A stretch of DNA of 64,000 nucleotides from Akebia trifoliata (taxonomy: Eukaryota; Streptophyta; Magnoliopsida; Ranunculales; Lardizabalaceae). Within the stretch, counting starts at the first letter, position 1. Each line of letters opens with the position of its first letter. This document shows, piece by piece, positions 44,186 through 57,104 of this stretch. The stretch spans positions 9,932,679 to 9,996,678 of the forward strand of contig CM030705.1 in assembly GCA_017979445.1 (NCBI GenBank), given 5' to 3'. A program made the position numbers and the translations under genes. Under the pieces are notes generated by a model, which searched no databases, was not told the DNA's origin, and saw only the letters and a list, made by a program, of their open reading frames with translations.

Positions 44186-45010
44186 GACCCTATTCCTCCC
44201 TGCAACTCCATCTCACGAACATGAACGGCTGCCAATCTCTCGCCCTATTTGACAGAACTGTAAGTTTTTTTTCAATTTTTTTTTTTTTGGGAAATTTCTT
44301 AGACACTGTATGTTATTATTCTATGAACATGACCAATTTATGCATTCGTGAAGTCCAAAAAATCCGGAATTATTGTGATTTGATTTTCGATGTTATTTAT
44401 TGTGATTTTAGTTTCCGATTTTTTGAAGACAATAAATCAGGAATTATTTAGGGTTTTTTTTTTTCCGATTTAATTTTTTTGGGTTATTTATTTTCTAGCT
44501 GATGATCATGTTATGATTTTATTTGTTTAAGGTTTTTTTTTCCGATTTTATTTATTGTAATGCATTTGTTTCACATCTGGATATTTATTTAAAAAAATTC
44601 TGATTTTTTATTTGGGTAGCTAAAAAAATCCTTTTTTCTGACGAATTGAATTACAGAATCTCAGCCGAGTTGTATGAAGTCTGATTCCCACTAGATGTAT
44701 GATCCTTATCATTTTAAAATACTAGGAAGAGGTTATGAGTATGAATCAAGTAGAAGTTTTATTATGTTTGATGCTTAGCTCTGAATTATATTAATATTAG
44801 AATAGTATAAATATGAATATTTTAGATGGGCGGTGTATTGTTTTCTTATACACATCTTCATTTTAAAACGTGGTGAATATTCATGTAGTCGAAAGTTGAA
44901 ACTAGGATGTGATGGATAGTTTAGAATCTTGGTTTAATTATAAAGTTTTTGTGAAGGCTTGCACGTGAAAATATTTTATGGAATTGGTTTGCATCAATGA
45001 GCTCCAATAA
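44186..45010 (+). other. Possible gene-leader relic, AT-rich
   Basis: A GTAAGT at about 44260-44265 would be a good splice donor after ATGGGACCC...GACAGAACT, and the following DNA is T-rich and intron-like up to the kinase exon at 45011. This could be the 5' UTR/first exon and intron of the gene to which that exon belonged. That is inference only. Confidence 0.3.
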
Positions 45011-45073
45011 ATCAAGGTTATTGATTTTGGATCAGCTTATATGGAACATCGAACAGTTTACTCCTACATTCAG
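45011..45073 (+). pseudogene. YAK1/DYRK-type kinase exon fragment
   Basis: Twenty-one codons read IKVIDFGSAYMEHRTVYSYIQ, then CAG|GTTTTC as a potential splice donor. The DFGS motif plus TVYSYIQ (activation-loop YxY) is diagnostic of DYRK-family kinases and matches plant YAK1 as I remember it. The codon just before is TAA in this frame and no neighbouring YAK1 exons were found, so it is a stray or decayed exon. A T-rich stretch ending GGATCAG (45282) could be an acceptor for a 32-codon frame after it (AIDYAAASAFMLESLPPM), which I do not recognise. Confidence 0.6.
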
Positions 45074-45584
45074 GTTTTCATCTCTTATCTGTTTTTTAAG
45101 TTATGTCATAATTTGATATTGTGGTTGATAAAGAAGCATATAAATGGATATATCAAGTGTTGTGGGCTTAACCATAAGATTTTAAAAATCGTTAGGATTT
45201 CTACAGATAGATAGATGAGATAAATAGAGATCTTGAGCATTTTCTAATTGTTATTATTATTTTTTAATCTGGATCAGGCCATAGACTATGCAGCTGCTTC
45301 GGCATTTATGTTGGAGTCGCTGCCACCTATGAAGTCTTTGAGTAGAGAAAGTAAAGAAAGTTTGCCTTATTTATGATGTTCTTGAAGTATCTCTCCGCAC
45401 TTATTTCCATCAACAATGTGCCTTAGAATACAATTTTTTTAATTGAAATCTTAGCATTTGCTTTACTTAATCCATTTTAAATTGAAATCTTAGCATTTTC
45501 TCTCCCGTATACAAGTAAGTATAAGTATACTTGCTTGGACTTGGTCATAGCCATTTCAAACATGTTATTTCTTGAAAAGGTGAA
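45074..45584. other. Intergenic or intron-like DNA
   Basis: AT-rich; no supported gene beyond the possible exon noted at about 45283-45378. It joins directly to truncated LecRK-B at 45585. Confidence 0.4.
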
Positions 45585-47133
45585 TTCGTCGATTGCAGTT
45601 AGAAGGCTTCCCTTCCCATAGAGGTCCCACACCCACTCCACCAATCCCATTTGAGATTCCTCTTCCATGGGATTGACTGATTTTCTCCCACAAGCTATTT
45701 CCAAGGCCACCACTCCAAAGCTAAATACATCGGATTCTAGCCTTGCCTGTGCTAATGTATTCTGGGGCCAAGTAGCCTAAAGTCCCGGCCAAGCCAGTAG
45801 TCTGAGGACCTAGTTCATGGTCCATGAGCCGAGCTAGTCCAAAGTCACCAAGCTTCACATTGAAACTTGAATCCAACATTACATTGCTCGATTTGATATC
45901 ACGATGTACTACACATTGCTCCCATTCTTCGTGAAGGTAGAGCAATCCAGAGGCCAAACCAAGTGCTATCTTGTATCTTATAGCCCAAGCGAGAGGACTC
46001 TCCTCTTTCCAAAGAGATGAGAATTGAGGCTCCCATTGGGCATGAGCTCAAAGACGAGTAGGAATTCACCTTTGTCATGGCACCAACCGATGAGTTGCAC
46101 AAGATTTCAGTGCCTCAACCGACTGATGACCTTCACCTCAGTTACATATTCTTTTCTCCCCTGTTTGGAACCCCTGGAGATTTTCTTTACGGCCACAGCT
46201 AAATCTAAATCACTCAAGTACCCACGATAAACACCTCCAAATCCTCCTTCCCCCAACTTCCTTTCATCTGAGAAATTGTTGGTAGCTAAGGCTAATTCTC
46301 TAAAAGAAAACCTCTTAGGCCCAGTTCCCCTTTCAAAATCACCATTTATCAATGTGAGGTTGGTCCTCTCTTTTTCTTTCCTTGCTTTGCTTCTCCTCGA
46401 CAGAATTATCCATGCTATACCAACACCACCTATCAAACCAGCTACTGAAACAACCAATCCCACCACCAATCTAATCCTTCTCTCATTATTTCCTTCTGTC
46501 TCCTTTACGACCAAATTTGAATTAAATTCCCATGATCAAAGAATATGTCGCTCCACAAACTGACCTGTAGCTGCTGAGAACCCAATTGTAACCCACTCTG
46601 GTAGAATTTGCATCAAATCAATAGTGTAAGAAAGAAGAGAATCCCCATTAAAAATAGGATTTAATTCATAAGTCCAAAACACACTCAGGTTCTTCGTAGT
46701 AGCATTGTAAGTAATCCAGACATTAGCGGTATCACCACTATGTAAGCTAGCATTCCATTTGACATACTTAGCTGAAGCAATCGAGTTGTTGTTGATCCCC
46801 ACATGTTCGTAAGGAGGATCCCATTCAGGGTTTGGAAAAGAGTCAAACTCGACAGAAACAATCTGATTTTGGGCTGTAGCATCACTAGTTGTGGTGTTAA
46901 ACAAGCCTAGAAATCCACCAACAGAGTTTGGAGGGATCTGAAAGCCAACACGAGCTAGAAAGAATGCTAACCCATGACCATATGAGGGAGCACCCTGGGT
47001 GTCAATAATGAATGAGAAATGTGTAGTGAAATCTGATTGCTTTCCATTGGAAGCGTCCGAAAGGTGCACCCTTTCAGAATGGGTAGCTCGAGCAACACGG
47101 CTAAAGTAATTGACTTTATTGAATTCTATTGCT
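45585..47133 (-). pseudogene. LecRK-B pseudogene, truncated at both ends
   Basis: It is near-identical to LecRK-B1 over lectin (from EFNKVNYFSRVARATHSERV), transmembrane and kinase to LLTAIDE, where homology ends. The signal peptide, first about 58 residues and the C-lobe end are missing. Lesions: TGA at 46536-46538 (HIL*SWEF) and TGA at 46107-46109 (RLRH*NLV), both CGA in B1; a small insertion in the GKRSPLAW segment near 46000; and loss of several bases removing SKE in KASKESDV near 45737. Recent origin is suggested by very few other differences. It cannot encode a receptor. Confidence 0.93.
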
Positions 47134-47301
47134 ATGACAGGATCACTTAGACGACAGCTAGCTATATTTCACCCCAAAGATCAAATTACAATCTTAAATA
47201 TCCAACCCTTCACATCTTCCTCAATAATACTAGCAAGAGACCATGGATAGCTACACTGGTAAATTGAAATAACCAAGAAATCTAGGAAATAATCCTTAGA
47301 A
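47134..47301. other. Junction DNA between B pseudogene and SD2
   Basis: A short stretch with no match seen elsewhere in the window. It links the broken LecRK-B 5' end to the SD2 copy b start at about 47302. Confidence 0.4.
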
Positions 47302-48916
47302 TTCTTAGGAATATCCTCTCATCTCAACAGTTGTTTGATATTAAAATTCTCCTCGAATAGTATCTTAAGTTTTTTGGGTCAAAATAATAACATCCTAACA
47401 CATCTCTTCAGCATTTTAGTGAGAAAATGTGGATATTGTTAACACAAATCCATATTAATTTATATTTTTAAATTACAAAAATATCTTTGTTTACCCAACA
47501 TCATATTACTAATATTTTTTAAATATAAAAAAGATACCTTTTCAAATTGTATAATTGACTCACCTCCCTCTCATTCATGTCAGGCATTTTTTGCTAGAAT
47601 AATGCGGAAGTGACCTCAAGATTGAACCTCACATCGCACTTTCCTGACGTGGAAGTGTGCAGGGACCATAGATTCTTTTCATCGAGATACGAGTGAAAAG
47701 CATCTATAATTCAAACACACTTCCACGGCAGGACATTGCAATACAAGGTACAATCTTGAGGTCACTCCAGCACAACTCTTTTAGCTATACTATTATAATG
47801 AGAAAATAATGAAATTATCTTAATAAGTAACAAAATGTGTAATGGTATAAGCCCAAAGTTTCAAGGAGCCTTGACCTAGTAGAACGTGTCCCTTACATTG
47901 TCAAATTAAATCAACAATCTAGTTCAACTCCAACTCTTAAAACAAATTCTATTGAAATACAAGGTACAATCTTGAGGTCACTCCAGCACAACTCTTTTAG
48001 CTATACTATTATAATGAGAAATAATGAAATTATCTTGACAAGTAACAAAACGTGTAATGGTATGAGCCCAAAGTTTTGAGGAGCCTTTAACCTAGTAGAA
48101 CGTGTCCCTTACATTGTCAAATTAAATCAACAATCTAGTTCAACTCCAACTCTTAAAACAAATGCTATTGAAATACTAAGATTATCCAAATGTGAGGTTG
48201 CCTCCCACTCCCCTCCCCTCCCCTCCCAAATCTCCAACGCGACCATCCAAATCTCCAATGCAAGAGAGGATTCCAACCATCATCATGAGAGTGGGTGATG
48301 AGTATTAACAGCTCTCTCTGGTCTCCCCCCTAAGCTCTGCCCTGCCATGTGAAGAAAACCAATCTTTGTGGATATTAATCTATGGAATACCGGGCCAAGT
48401 ACAAAGCTGATTCTCTAGAACCTAATTAAGTAGAAAACTTGCATCCAAATCTAAATCAGATAGGATACATGGATAAATCTATCATTCTATGAATATTGTT
48501 GAGTTTAGTCCCACGTCGGACACAAATTGCCTTGTCTCTCTCCTTATAAACTCCTAAGCCTCTCCACTCATAGCCAAACCCCCAAATTTATCAAATATGT
48601 CTTTTAAAAAAAAGAATATACTAGGAATGATGAACAAAACTCGAAATAATGGGAAAAAAAATGATCGAAGATACATGGGTGACTCTTCTATATCCAACAT
48701 GCAACTCCTACTCCACCTCTGGCTCCTGCATTTTTGGTAAAAAATAGTTTAATTTCAAATTTTTGATGACGCTCCTGATCTCAACATAAAACCGCTTCTT
48801 GGGGCTTTTCATAACTAATGACTAATATAATTAATAGGATAAATCTTTCATTAAAAGGAAGTTTTATTAGATCAAGATTTCAATTAAACAACTTACCCTA
48901 AACATTGTACAAATCA
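47302..48916 (+). repeat. LecRK-A2 downstream flank, SD2 copy b
   Basis: Matches 12728-14502. Contains the AGTGACCTCAAGATTG MITE (47609-47766) and two copies of the 250-bp direct repeat (about 47738-47955 and 47956-48200). No gene is seen. Confidence 0.8.
47609..47766. mobile_element. 158-bp MITE with AGTGACCTCAAGATTG ends
   Basis: Perfect 16-bp inverted ends (AGTGACCTCAAGATTG / CAATCTTGAGGTCACT) with an inner CATAGATTC hairpin. It is the duplicate of 13034-13190. Confidence 0.75.
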
Positions 48917-51058
48917 TCATCTAGGCGCCGAGTGCAGAAGAACTGAAGAATCAGAAAAATGAGGGGAAATACTTATTTGTGATGAATTGGTGGTGCAACT
49001 GCCATGCGAATATTGACTTTGATATGTCTGAGAGTCAGTACCAGTGCTGGATGATGCTTGAGAGAATCCACACGCATTCATTGAAGACCTGAAATGTGTG
49101 GGAATCGTCATCTTATAGGGAAGATCGGGCAATGGTGCTTTGAATTTAAGAACACTAATCGCTTGCCTTATAGAAGGCCTTAAATTAAGATCCATATTAG
49201 CACACCACAACCCAACGATCATCAATTGCACTATTTGTTGCTCATTGAAATCCATACTTAGTCTCGCATCTACTGCTTCAAGAAGTCTTCCACTGCCTTA
49301 GAGTTCCCATACCCAAGCTACCAATCCTACCTTATTTTCTTCCTCCTTAGGTTCAACAGCTCTTCTTCCACACGCTATTTCCAATGCAACAACTCTGAAG
49401 CTATAAACATTCGATTCTTTACCAGCTTTTCCGGTCATAGCACACTCAGGGGCCAAGTAACCCATGGTCCCAGCCAACATGGTTGTTTTCATTCCCAATT
49501 CATGATCAACAAACCTTGCTAGTCCAAAATCTCCGAGTTTAGCATTAAAACTTGAATCCAACATCAAATTGCTTGATTTAATATCCCTATGCACCACGCA
49601 TTGTTCCCATTCTTCATGCAAATAGAGCAACGCCGAGGCCAAGCCAAGGGCTATCTTGTATCTGAGTGCCATGTTAACGTGATTTTCCCTTGGAAGAGAT
49701 GAGCATCAAGACTACCATTAGGCATCAACTCATAAACAAGAAGTAATTCGTCTTGTTGATGGCACCAACCGATGAGTTGTACCAAATTTCTGTGTCTCAA
49801 TCTACTGATGATCTTCACTTCTGAGACGAATTCCTTTTTTCCTTGTCTAGATCCTTGGGAGATCCTCTTAACAGCTACATCCAATTTTGAACCATTCAAG
49901 AGACCTCTGTAAACCCCTCCAAACCCTCCCTCTCCAAGCTTCCTTTCCTCTGAAAAGTTATTTGTCACGCTGGCCAATTCACTATAAGTGAACCTCTTAG
50001 GTCCCGTTCCCTTCTCAAAATCATCGTCAGTGGACATGTCGCTCATTGTATCGTCTTCTTCTTCTTTCGCTTTAGATCTCTTCTAACACCAAACAAACAA
50101 AATCAGACCCAAGCCACCAACCAAAACCGATCCACCAACAACCAAGCCAATCACCAACCCTATATTATTCTTTCCTCCACCTCCACCTCCACCTATACCT
50201 CCATCTCCACCTCCGCCAGTATTCCCTGAACATGAAGCAAGTTCTGTCGAATTAAAGCCCCACGAATAAACTTTATGTAACTCGAAAGACGACCCTGTAG
50301 CCGCTGAGAAACCGACATCAACACATTCAGGTAGAACATTACTCAAATTCACAATATGAGAAACTAGAGGACTACTAAAAACAGGATTTTGAGCATAACT
50401 CAAGTACACACTCAAGTTTTGGCTTCTTGAATTATAACTAACCCAAGCATGACAAATAGAATCATTCTTTAAAGCAGTCGTATTCGTAGTATTCCACGTC
50501 GCCACCGATACAATCGAGTTAACATCAATACCCACATGATCATATTTAGGATCCCACTCGTTCGGAAAGGTGTCGAATTCAACAGCAACAATTGGGTTTT
50601 GTGATGAATTGAACTTCAAATTGGAAGTAAATAAGCCGAGGAGATTACCGATCGAATTAGGTGGGATGTTGGAGTTGTTGGGAGCAAGGAAGAAGGCTAG
50701 TCCATCAGCACCATCTGGTGGATACAGCATTTTGATTTCGAACGTGAAACGTGTGTCAAAGCTGGCTAATTCTTGAGTGGTAGAGTCCCAAAGGCGCATG
50801 GGTTCAGCGTAAACAGCTCGACCGACACTGTTGCTAACGAGCTCATCACATTGGTTTACTGTAAGTTGGATGAATCCAGGTACGTGGGAGGCATTGCTTT
50901 GAAAATTTATCTTTGTTGGGTATGATTGAAAGTCTGGGTAGCTGAAGGTAGTTGCATTTGAAGATGGTATAAGAAATAAGAACAACATCAACAACAACAA
51001 TTCGAAGATGGAGAAAAGGGTTTTTGGAGATTGAGGTTTTTGAGTTTTTCAGAGCCAT
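48917..51058 (-). pseudogene. LecRK-A2 pseudogene (full length, decayed)
   Basis: It follows LecRK-A3 end to end but is broken four times. There is an 8-bp deletion at about 51034, frameshifting after MALKNSKTS. An in-frame TAG at 50083-50085 right after the transmembrane (LFVWC*KRS) removes the whole kinase. A 1-bp deletion near 49668 falls in LTWALRYK, and a TAA at 49298-49300 falls in WEL*GSG. Between lesions the lectin (SYPDFQSYPTKINF...), Gly-rich linker, [18 protein letters not shown] and the Ser/Thr tail are readable. An internal ATG at 50986-50988 could still start a secreted lectin plus transmembrane stub of about 300 residues, which is speculative. Confidence 0.92.
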
Positions 51059-53270
51059 TGCTTTGTAGTAAGATGGCTATGGAAAATTTGAGGTTGAAGA
51101 GGTTAAGGAAGGACTTCATGTAGCTTGAAAATATTTTTCAGGTGTTTTGGTATCATCCCTATAAATTACCTTGAATTAGTAAAAACATACTAATCTTCTA
51201 ATTTTTAAGTCCACCCTTTTTCACAGCCAACAGCTTGTTTTGAATTCAATAATATTTTTATTAAGTTATTTTTGTGAAGTGCCTTGTGGTTAGAGTTTAC
51301 AACAATCTATCAGTTTGATATCAAAAACACTTTCTTACATGCAGAGTTAAATGAACAGTCTTTGTTGAGCAACCACAGGATTATTTTTTAATTATATTTG
51401 ATTGTTTGAATAATTTTAGCTTAAAATGTGGGATATGCCCCTTGAGGGGCATTTTTTTTTTTTCTAAAAAAATTAAAAGAAAGTAATGTGTTGATCCTAT
51501 GATGAACGTCTCTACCAACGTAAAAGAGTGTTTATTTTGTAACTCAATCTGACAAAATAACTCAAAAACTCATTGACGTGATGAGTGCAAAAATCATATA
51601 GTTTTTTTCTCGAGATACATAATTATGCATGTTTTATGAGGATGTGCAATTGTGTATCCTGAGGGGAAAAATCTACTATTCTTTTTTGTAGGATACACGT
51701 CAATTGAGTTTTTGAGTCACTTTAACATGTTGAATTACAAAATCATTATTCTACATAAAATATTTTAATTTAAAAAATTGTAAATTATCATTTTCAAGAT
51801 TAAAATGAAGTCTACTATTTTTGAAAATTTTGACTTATTCTCTACCCATTGGATAATTCCCCCTAACATTAAATAGAAACTAGAAAATTCAAAAATAAAA
51901 ATTCAAAAGGGTTAGATTGAAATAGTGAAAATCTAAGGAGATGATACTACAAATTTCCATTTTTTATATTCAGGTGATGGAAACTGCTTGTTAGTTTCTT
52001 GGTGGCTAGAAATTAAATTAAATGTATCTGGCGTTCTTCAGATGAATTATTTAGTCAAGTCTTCTCTCCCTCTTTTTCTTTCTTCCCTCTCACGCTATGG
52101 AGATTAGGGACGTCTTCTTTATTTTTATTTCAGTACTTTATGATTCTTATTAATTATATATTTACTTTTTCGTCTTCACATTGATCTTTGATGTTTACAC
52201 AAACCTTAAGATTTTCGGTCCCATTAAGAACCCAATTTGGATACTAGAGGCAAAATATTTATGTGTTGGATTGGATCCGATTTGGTTTGGACATGATCCG
52301 ATTGTTATTGGTTCAGGTTTAGAGAACATTCTAAGATTTGAATAATCCTATTTAATCCTGTACTTGCCTCAATCAAATTAATAGCTAGGAATCACCCATC
52401 AAACTGAATACCCCCAATTTTTTTTTTCAGGGATCCTTTAGATAGCGAGATGTGGAAAGAGACGTACTTATACTTAATTTATATAAAATAAATTCAAATA
52501 AAAATGAATAATAAATTTTTAACTAGAAAGTCTTGTCAATACTTGGTTGACGTATTATTGACATGAAATCATAGATCTATTTCCTCGAGATATATAAATG
52601 CAAATTCTCATTATAAAATATAAATTTGTGTATCTCAAAGAAATAGATCTATGATTTCATATCCGTAACATCAACCGAATGATGACGGAGTAAAGATTTT
52701 CTAGTTAGAATATAGCACTCATACTTAATTGATATGGAATGCGTATTGAGTCATAGATTTTTTTTTTCTTATGTATTTTTTTTTTTTTTAAATCTATGAT
52801 TTTGTGTACATGTCACATCAATAGAGAATGTTATTTTGCCACGCCAACTTTCAATTATAACACGACCGCCTTTATTGATAGCTCAATAGAAAGTTTCAAG
52901 GGTAGAGCCAAGATTTTGTCAATAGATGAGATTGAGGTAGGGGAAAAAAATTTCTTGTAAGAGCAATAGAGGTGAATCATTTTTTTTTACCACTATTATT
53001 AGTGTAGTTGCATAAAATTCTTATATTTTTTTTAAATTTTATCTTGGGGGCAAATGTCTGCACTGTAAATCCGCTTGAGAGGTTCAAAGATCATTCATGA
53101 AGAAAAGCTAAAGATTAAAAAAAAAAAAAATCATAGAAATGAAATTGTATGCTTGTAAAAACTTACCTATCGCAGCTTAAATTCATCCAATGATGTATCA
53201 TAATAAAAGTTTGGGGTGTAAGTATAAAAGTCCTTTATCTTATATTCAAATATACCATAATAAAATTATG
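51059..53270. repeat. LecRK-A2 upstream flank, SD2 copy b
   Basis: Colinear with 29305-31580 and 59289-61500, with an extra stretch around 51228-51385 absent from the other two. It contains CATAGATC hairpins (52563-52660; about 51592-51690). No gene is seen. Confidence 0.8.
52563..52660. repeat. CATAGATC-family hairpin
   Basis: ATGAAATCATAGATCTATTT pairs with AAATAGATCTATGATTTCAT; the inner arms GAGATATATAAAT / ATTTGTGTATCTC are imperfect. About 98 bp. Its allele at 60825-60919 is similar. Confidence 0.8.
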
Positions 53271-53301
53271 AGTGGGGATATATATATATATATATATATA
53301 T

Positions 53302-53665
53302 GGTCCCGTTCAACAACAAACATTTTGACAAACATTTTGGCAAAACATGGGTTAGAGGTTTTGGAATGGGCTGATTTTTGGTGAGGATGATCTCTACGGT
53401 GAGGAGATCATCCTCACCAAAAATCAGCCCATTCCAAAACTTCTAGCCCCAGTTTACAAGTTGAAAAATTGTGGACCGTCCATTTTTTGTAAACTATTTT
53501 TGATGGGGTTAGAGTTTTGGAATGAACTGATTTTTCGTGATGATGATCTCCTCACCGTAGAGATCATCCTCATCAAAAATAAGCCCATTCCAAAACCTCT
53601 AACCTATGTTTTGAAAAATGTTTTGCCAAAATGTTCGTCAAAATGTATGTTGCTGAACATTTCCC
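53302..53665 (-). mobile_element. TA-nested double-hairpin MITE, A type
   Basis: The left end is GGTCCCGTTCAACAACAAAC inside a (TA)n tract; the right end is the complement of GGGAAATGTTCAGCAAC followed by (TA)6. It lies exactly at the boundary between SD2 copy b and SD1 copy 2. Confidence 0.8.
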
Positions 53666-54349
53666 TATATATATATATATGAGATGAAAATAAAATCTAC
53701 ATCTCAAATGAAAGTTAATTGGATATGAAAATATGATGACAAGTAAAGGTTTAAAGTATGGTATACAACCTTTGGACTGCATTATGTGGGAATTCCGATT
53801 GTTCATATAATGGTGGGAAGGAATGTAGTTATTATCTTGGATTCATTAATCCATCTTCATGTTTTAATTACATTTTCATCATTTCTATTCATATCCTACA
53901 CCTATTCATGATCTTATTTTACTTAGTACACAAACCAACGTCAAGAACAATTCAAATTCCATCACATCTTCAAGATTTTTCACTTTTACACTTAAGTCAT
54001 TATTTAAATCTTTATTAGAAATTTGATCAAACACCTACAATGAATTGATCTTAATCTTAAAAAATAAAAATACTAAAACAAGTTTGTATAAAAAGCATAC
54101 ATAAAAAAAAAGCTTAAGATTGTAAATTCTCAGCATGAATTCATCCAAACACTATTTGATTTATAATTTTCTCGCTCATTTAAAAACATTAAAAATTAAA
54201 ATAAGAACTTTAAAAAAAATTTAAACTTTAGTCTTAAATCTTATAACAAACAAAAAGGTTTCTAACTCTAATAATAACATATAAAAAGATTATAAAAAAT
54301 AAAAATAAAAATTAAACAACTTTTTAACAAACCCATTCCCTCAAAAAGG

Positions 54350-54586
54350 ATGCTAAGCCTTTTTGAACTTTTGGAAATAAAGAATCAAAATTTGAGCCTA
54401 GTCACAATAGCTAGTATTTACAAAAATGCCAAAGACAAGCCACCTTGGAAGACTTGGGTAGTCCCCAACAACCTAGACACTGACATAGACGCTACTGTAC
54501 AAATTAACAAGGACCCAATGACCCATGATACGTGGGCAGTACTCGACAACCAGAGGGTGGAGCCAGTCAGAGACATAATGGGATAA
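54350..54586 (+). other. Short conserved ORF, SD1 copy 2
   Basis: A 78-codon frame from ATG (MLSLFELLEIKNQNLSLVTIASIYKN...) ending VRDIMG. It is the fuller version of the frame at 1053-1247. The frame survives in both copies, with the difference between them amino-acid-changing at one place in the shared part. Family not recognised; coding status uncertain. Confidence 0.3.
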
Positions 54587-55806
54587 AATCATCCCTATTC
54601 AACTTGCTATCTCTACCTTTCCATTTATCTTTATATTCACCATAAATCCATAATACTCATTCAACATTATTAAACTTGGTAATGTGATGTACAGGACAAT
54701 CTTGTTTAATATGAACTACTAAAATGTTTTCTCTGGAATAAATTCACAAAATCTCCATTTGTCATCAGGTTTGTTCGGCCCTCTAGTTTCCTCCACATTA
54801 GTAAATTACTTCTTTACACACCAGACTGGGTCGTCTTCCTAATTCATGTTCAACGAAAGAACTGCATAGTTTCATCCTTGGAGAGTACAACTGTTAAGTC
54901 TTCCTAAAGCAGGAGCCATAGAAGGGGCAAGTCATAGGCTTCCAATGTATAATCTTGGTTCCCTATTTTCTCAAATTCCATCTCAATGCACCTCGACGGC
55001 GACACTTTGCTGACGCAGTTACAACCCATTGTCCTAAATTTCTATTGTGATACAACAATTAAAGGCACAAAATATGGTCCACACAGCTTCTATAGATAGC
55101 ACCCATAGACCATTAGATTCAGAAAAGATCCAAAATGGCTCACAGAAGTTAAGAGTGTTTAGAGGATGAAAAAAAAAAGTCTAGCTAGCAGTCAAATTTA
55201 TGTTAAAGAGGGGAACTCCGTGTACAAATGGCATGTGTCTGGTAGCTTATTGAGCCACCCTTCACCTAAAACTTTTCAAATATTCATAACCTACAGCTAC
55301 AATTCAAGATTATCTAAAATTCTTCTAAACATCTTTACTGAGAACCATGTCATGGTGAAATTCATTACAGTAATTAGCTAATCCCCAGACAATATGCACA
55401 AAAAGTAACATTGTTTAAATATACAACACCAAGGCATATAAGGCTAATACTTTGAGACAAGGTACAAGATTTTAGCTCCACTTAAGCTTCCTCTGGTTTA
55501 TGAGAGCCTTACACCTTATACAGATGAAGGTTGCATCTCAATTCTTGGGGTCGAAGCACAGGCATAGGTGAGGGTTAAAGCCTCGACTCCTCAGGCATAT
55601 ACATGGGCAGTCATATAAATTTTTATTTATATAAGTAGAACATCTTTTATTAATGAAATAAAGTTCGGCCAGTTGAGTTAAATACCCAAATACAAGAAAA
55701 AACAGATTACAAAGCTACTCCAGGCACAAGCAACCCCATCTAAAAACAAATTCCCCGAAAAAAGTCCCTTTGAAATCCGGATATATTAAAATGAAAAAGA
55801 AGGTGA

Positions 55807-56735
55807 CCACTCAACAGAAACACAATATTTACAAGAACAAGCAAGCAGCCCAAAGCTAGAGAATCAGTCTAGCATAAAAAATCCCATCTACCAATGAAAT
55901 CTTCTAAAAAGATCCCTTTGAACTCTGAGAATAATTACTCTAAAAGAATAATAAACCCAACACGACTATCTAGACATAAATTTTAAGTTATTATTTATTC
56001 CATTCGTTTTCTAGTTGCATTTATCTATATCAAATTACCAACTACAGAATTTCCACTCCCATTAACTGTGCAAGTACATATCTTCGATTTTTTTTTTTTC
56101 TAGAAACATGTTAAGGTGTTAGATTATCATATTGGTTGTTAGGTGCTTAGATGTACTATGCTTGCGAGTTGTGATGACAATAGATGCAAATATTTTGATT
56201 TAAGTGCCTTCACACTGGACTAAAATTTTAATTTAAAAACATTCCATCACTCTGTAAGTATAAACAACAACAATCCAATTAGATTTGATCATACAAATAG
56301 GTGTATGAAGAGACCACTCAACAGAAACACAATATTTACAAGAACAAGCAAGCAACCCAAAGCTAGAGAATCAGTCTAGCATAAAAAATCCCATCTACAA
56401 ATTAAATCTTCAAAAAGATCCCTCTGAACTCTGAGAATAATTTACTCTAAAAGAATAATAGGCCCAAGATTTCCACTCCCATTAACTATGCAAGTACATA
56501 TCTTCAATTTTTTTTTCCTAAAAACATGTTAAGGCGTTGGATTATCATATTGGTTGTTGTTAGGTGCTTAGATGTACTATGCTTGTGAGTTGTGATGACG
56601 ATAGATGAAAATATTATGATTTAAGTGCCTTCATGCTTGACAAAAATTTTAATTTAAAAACATTCCATCACTCTATAAGTATAAACAACAAAAATCCAAT
56701 TAGATTTGGTCGTACAAATAGGTGTATGAAGTCGA
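55807..56735 (+). repeat. Tandem duplication, SD1 copy 2
   Basis: Units start at 55807 and 56314 with CCACTCAACAG. It corresponds to 2353-3195. Confidence 0.8.
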
Positions 56736-56752
56736 TAAATGTGGGTAGTACA

Positions 56753-57104
56753 GCTTCCAAATCAATTATATATATATATATAAATTTTATTTTAATTTTA
56801 TAAAATAAGCAAATAGATACATAAGGAAAAAAAATAAAGGAAAAAAAATGATCAAAGGTACATGGGTGACTCTTCTATATCCAACATGCAACTCCTACTC
56901 CACCTCTAGCTCCTGCTTTTTTCGTAAAAAAATAGTTTAATTTCAAATTTTTGATGACGCTCCTGATCTCAACATAAAACTGCTTCTTGGGGCTTTTCAT
57001 AACTAATGACTAATATAATTAATAGGATAAATCTTTCATTAAAAAGAAGTTTTATTACATCAAGATTTCAATCAAACAACTTACCCTAAACATTGTACAA
57101 ATCA
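56753..57104 (-). other. LecRK-A3 3' flank
   Basis: A (TA)n tract, then sequence matching the last about 270 bp before A1 and A2 (GTACATGGGTGACTCTTC, CTGCTTCTTGGGGCTTTTC-like). Likely 3' UTR and downstream DNA of A3. The 1.3-kb MITE/repeat part of the other two flanks is absent here. Confidence 0.65.

Larger units (their letters stand above)
53680..56752 (+). repeat. Segmental duplication SD1, copy 2
   Basis: Same orientation and order as 336-3216. It keeps two stretches deleted in copy 1 and has an extra about 85-bp insertion in the first tandem unit (about 55950-56045). It ends near a (TA)n tract at 56767 beside the LecRK-A3 3' flank. Confidence 0.85.

Noticed and set aside
43778..44451. 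ORFs of 111 and 113 codons rich in Ser/Leu or Arg
   Set aside because: They are driven by (CT)n and ACGAAC microsatellites with no domain.
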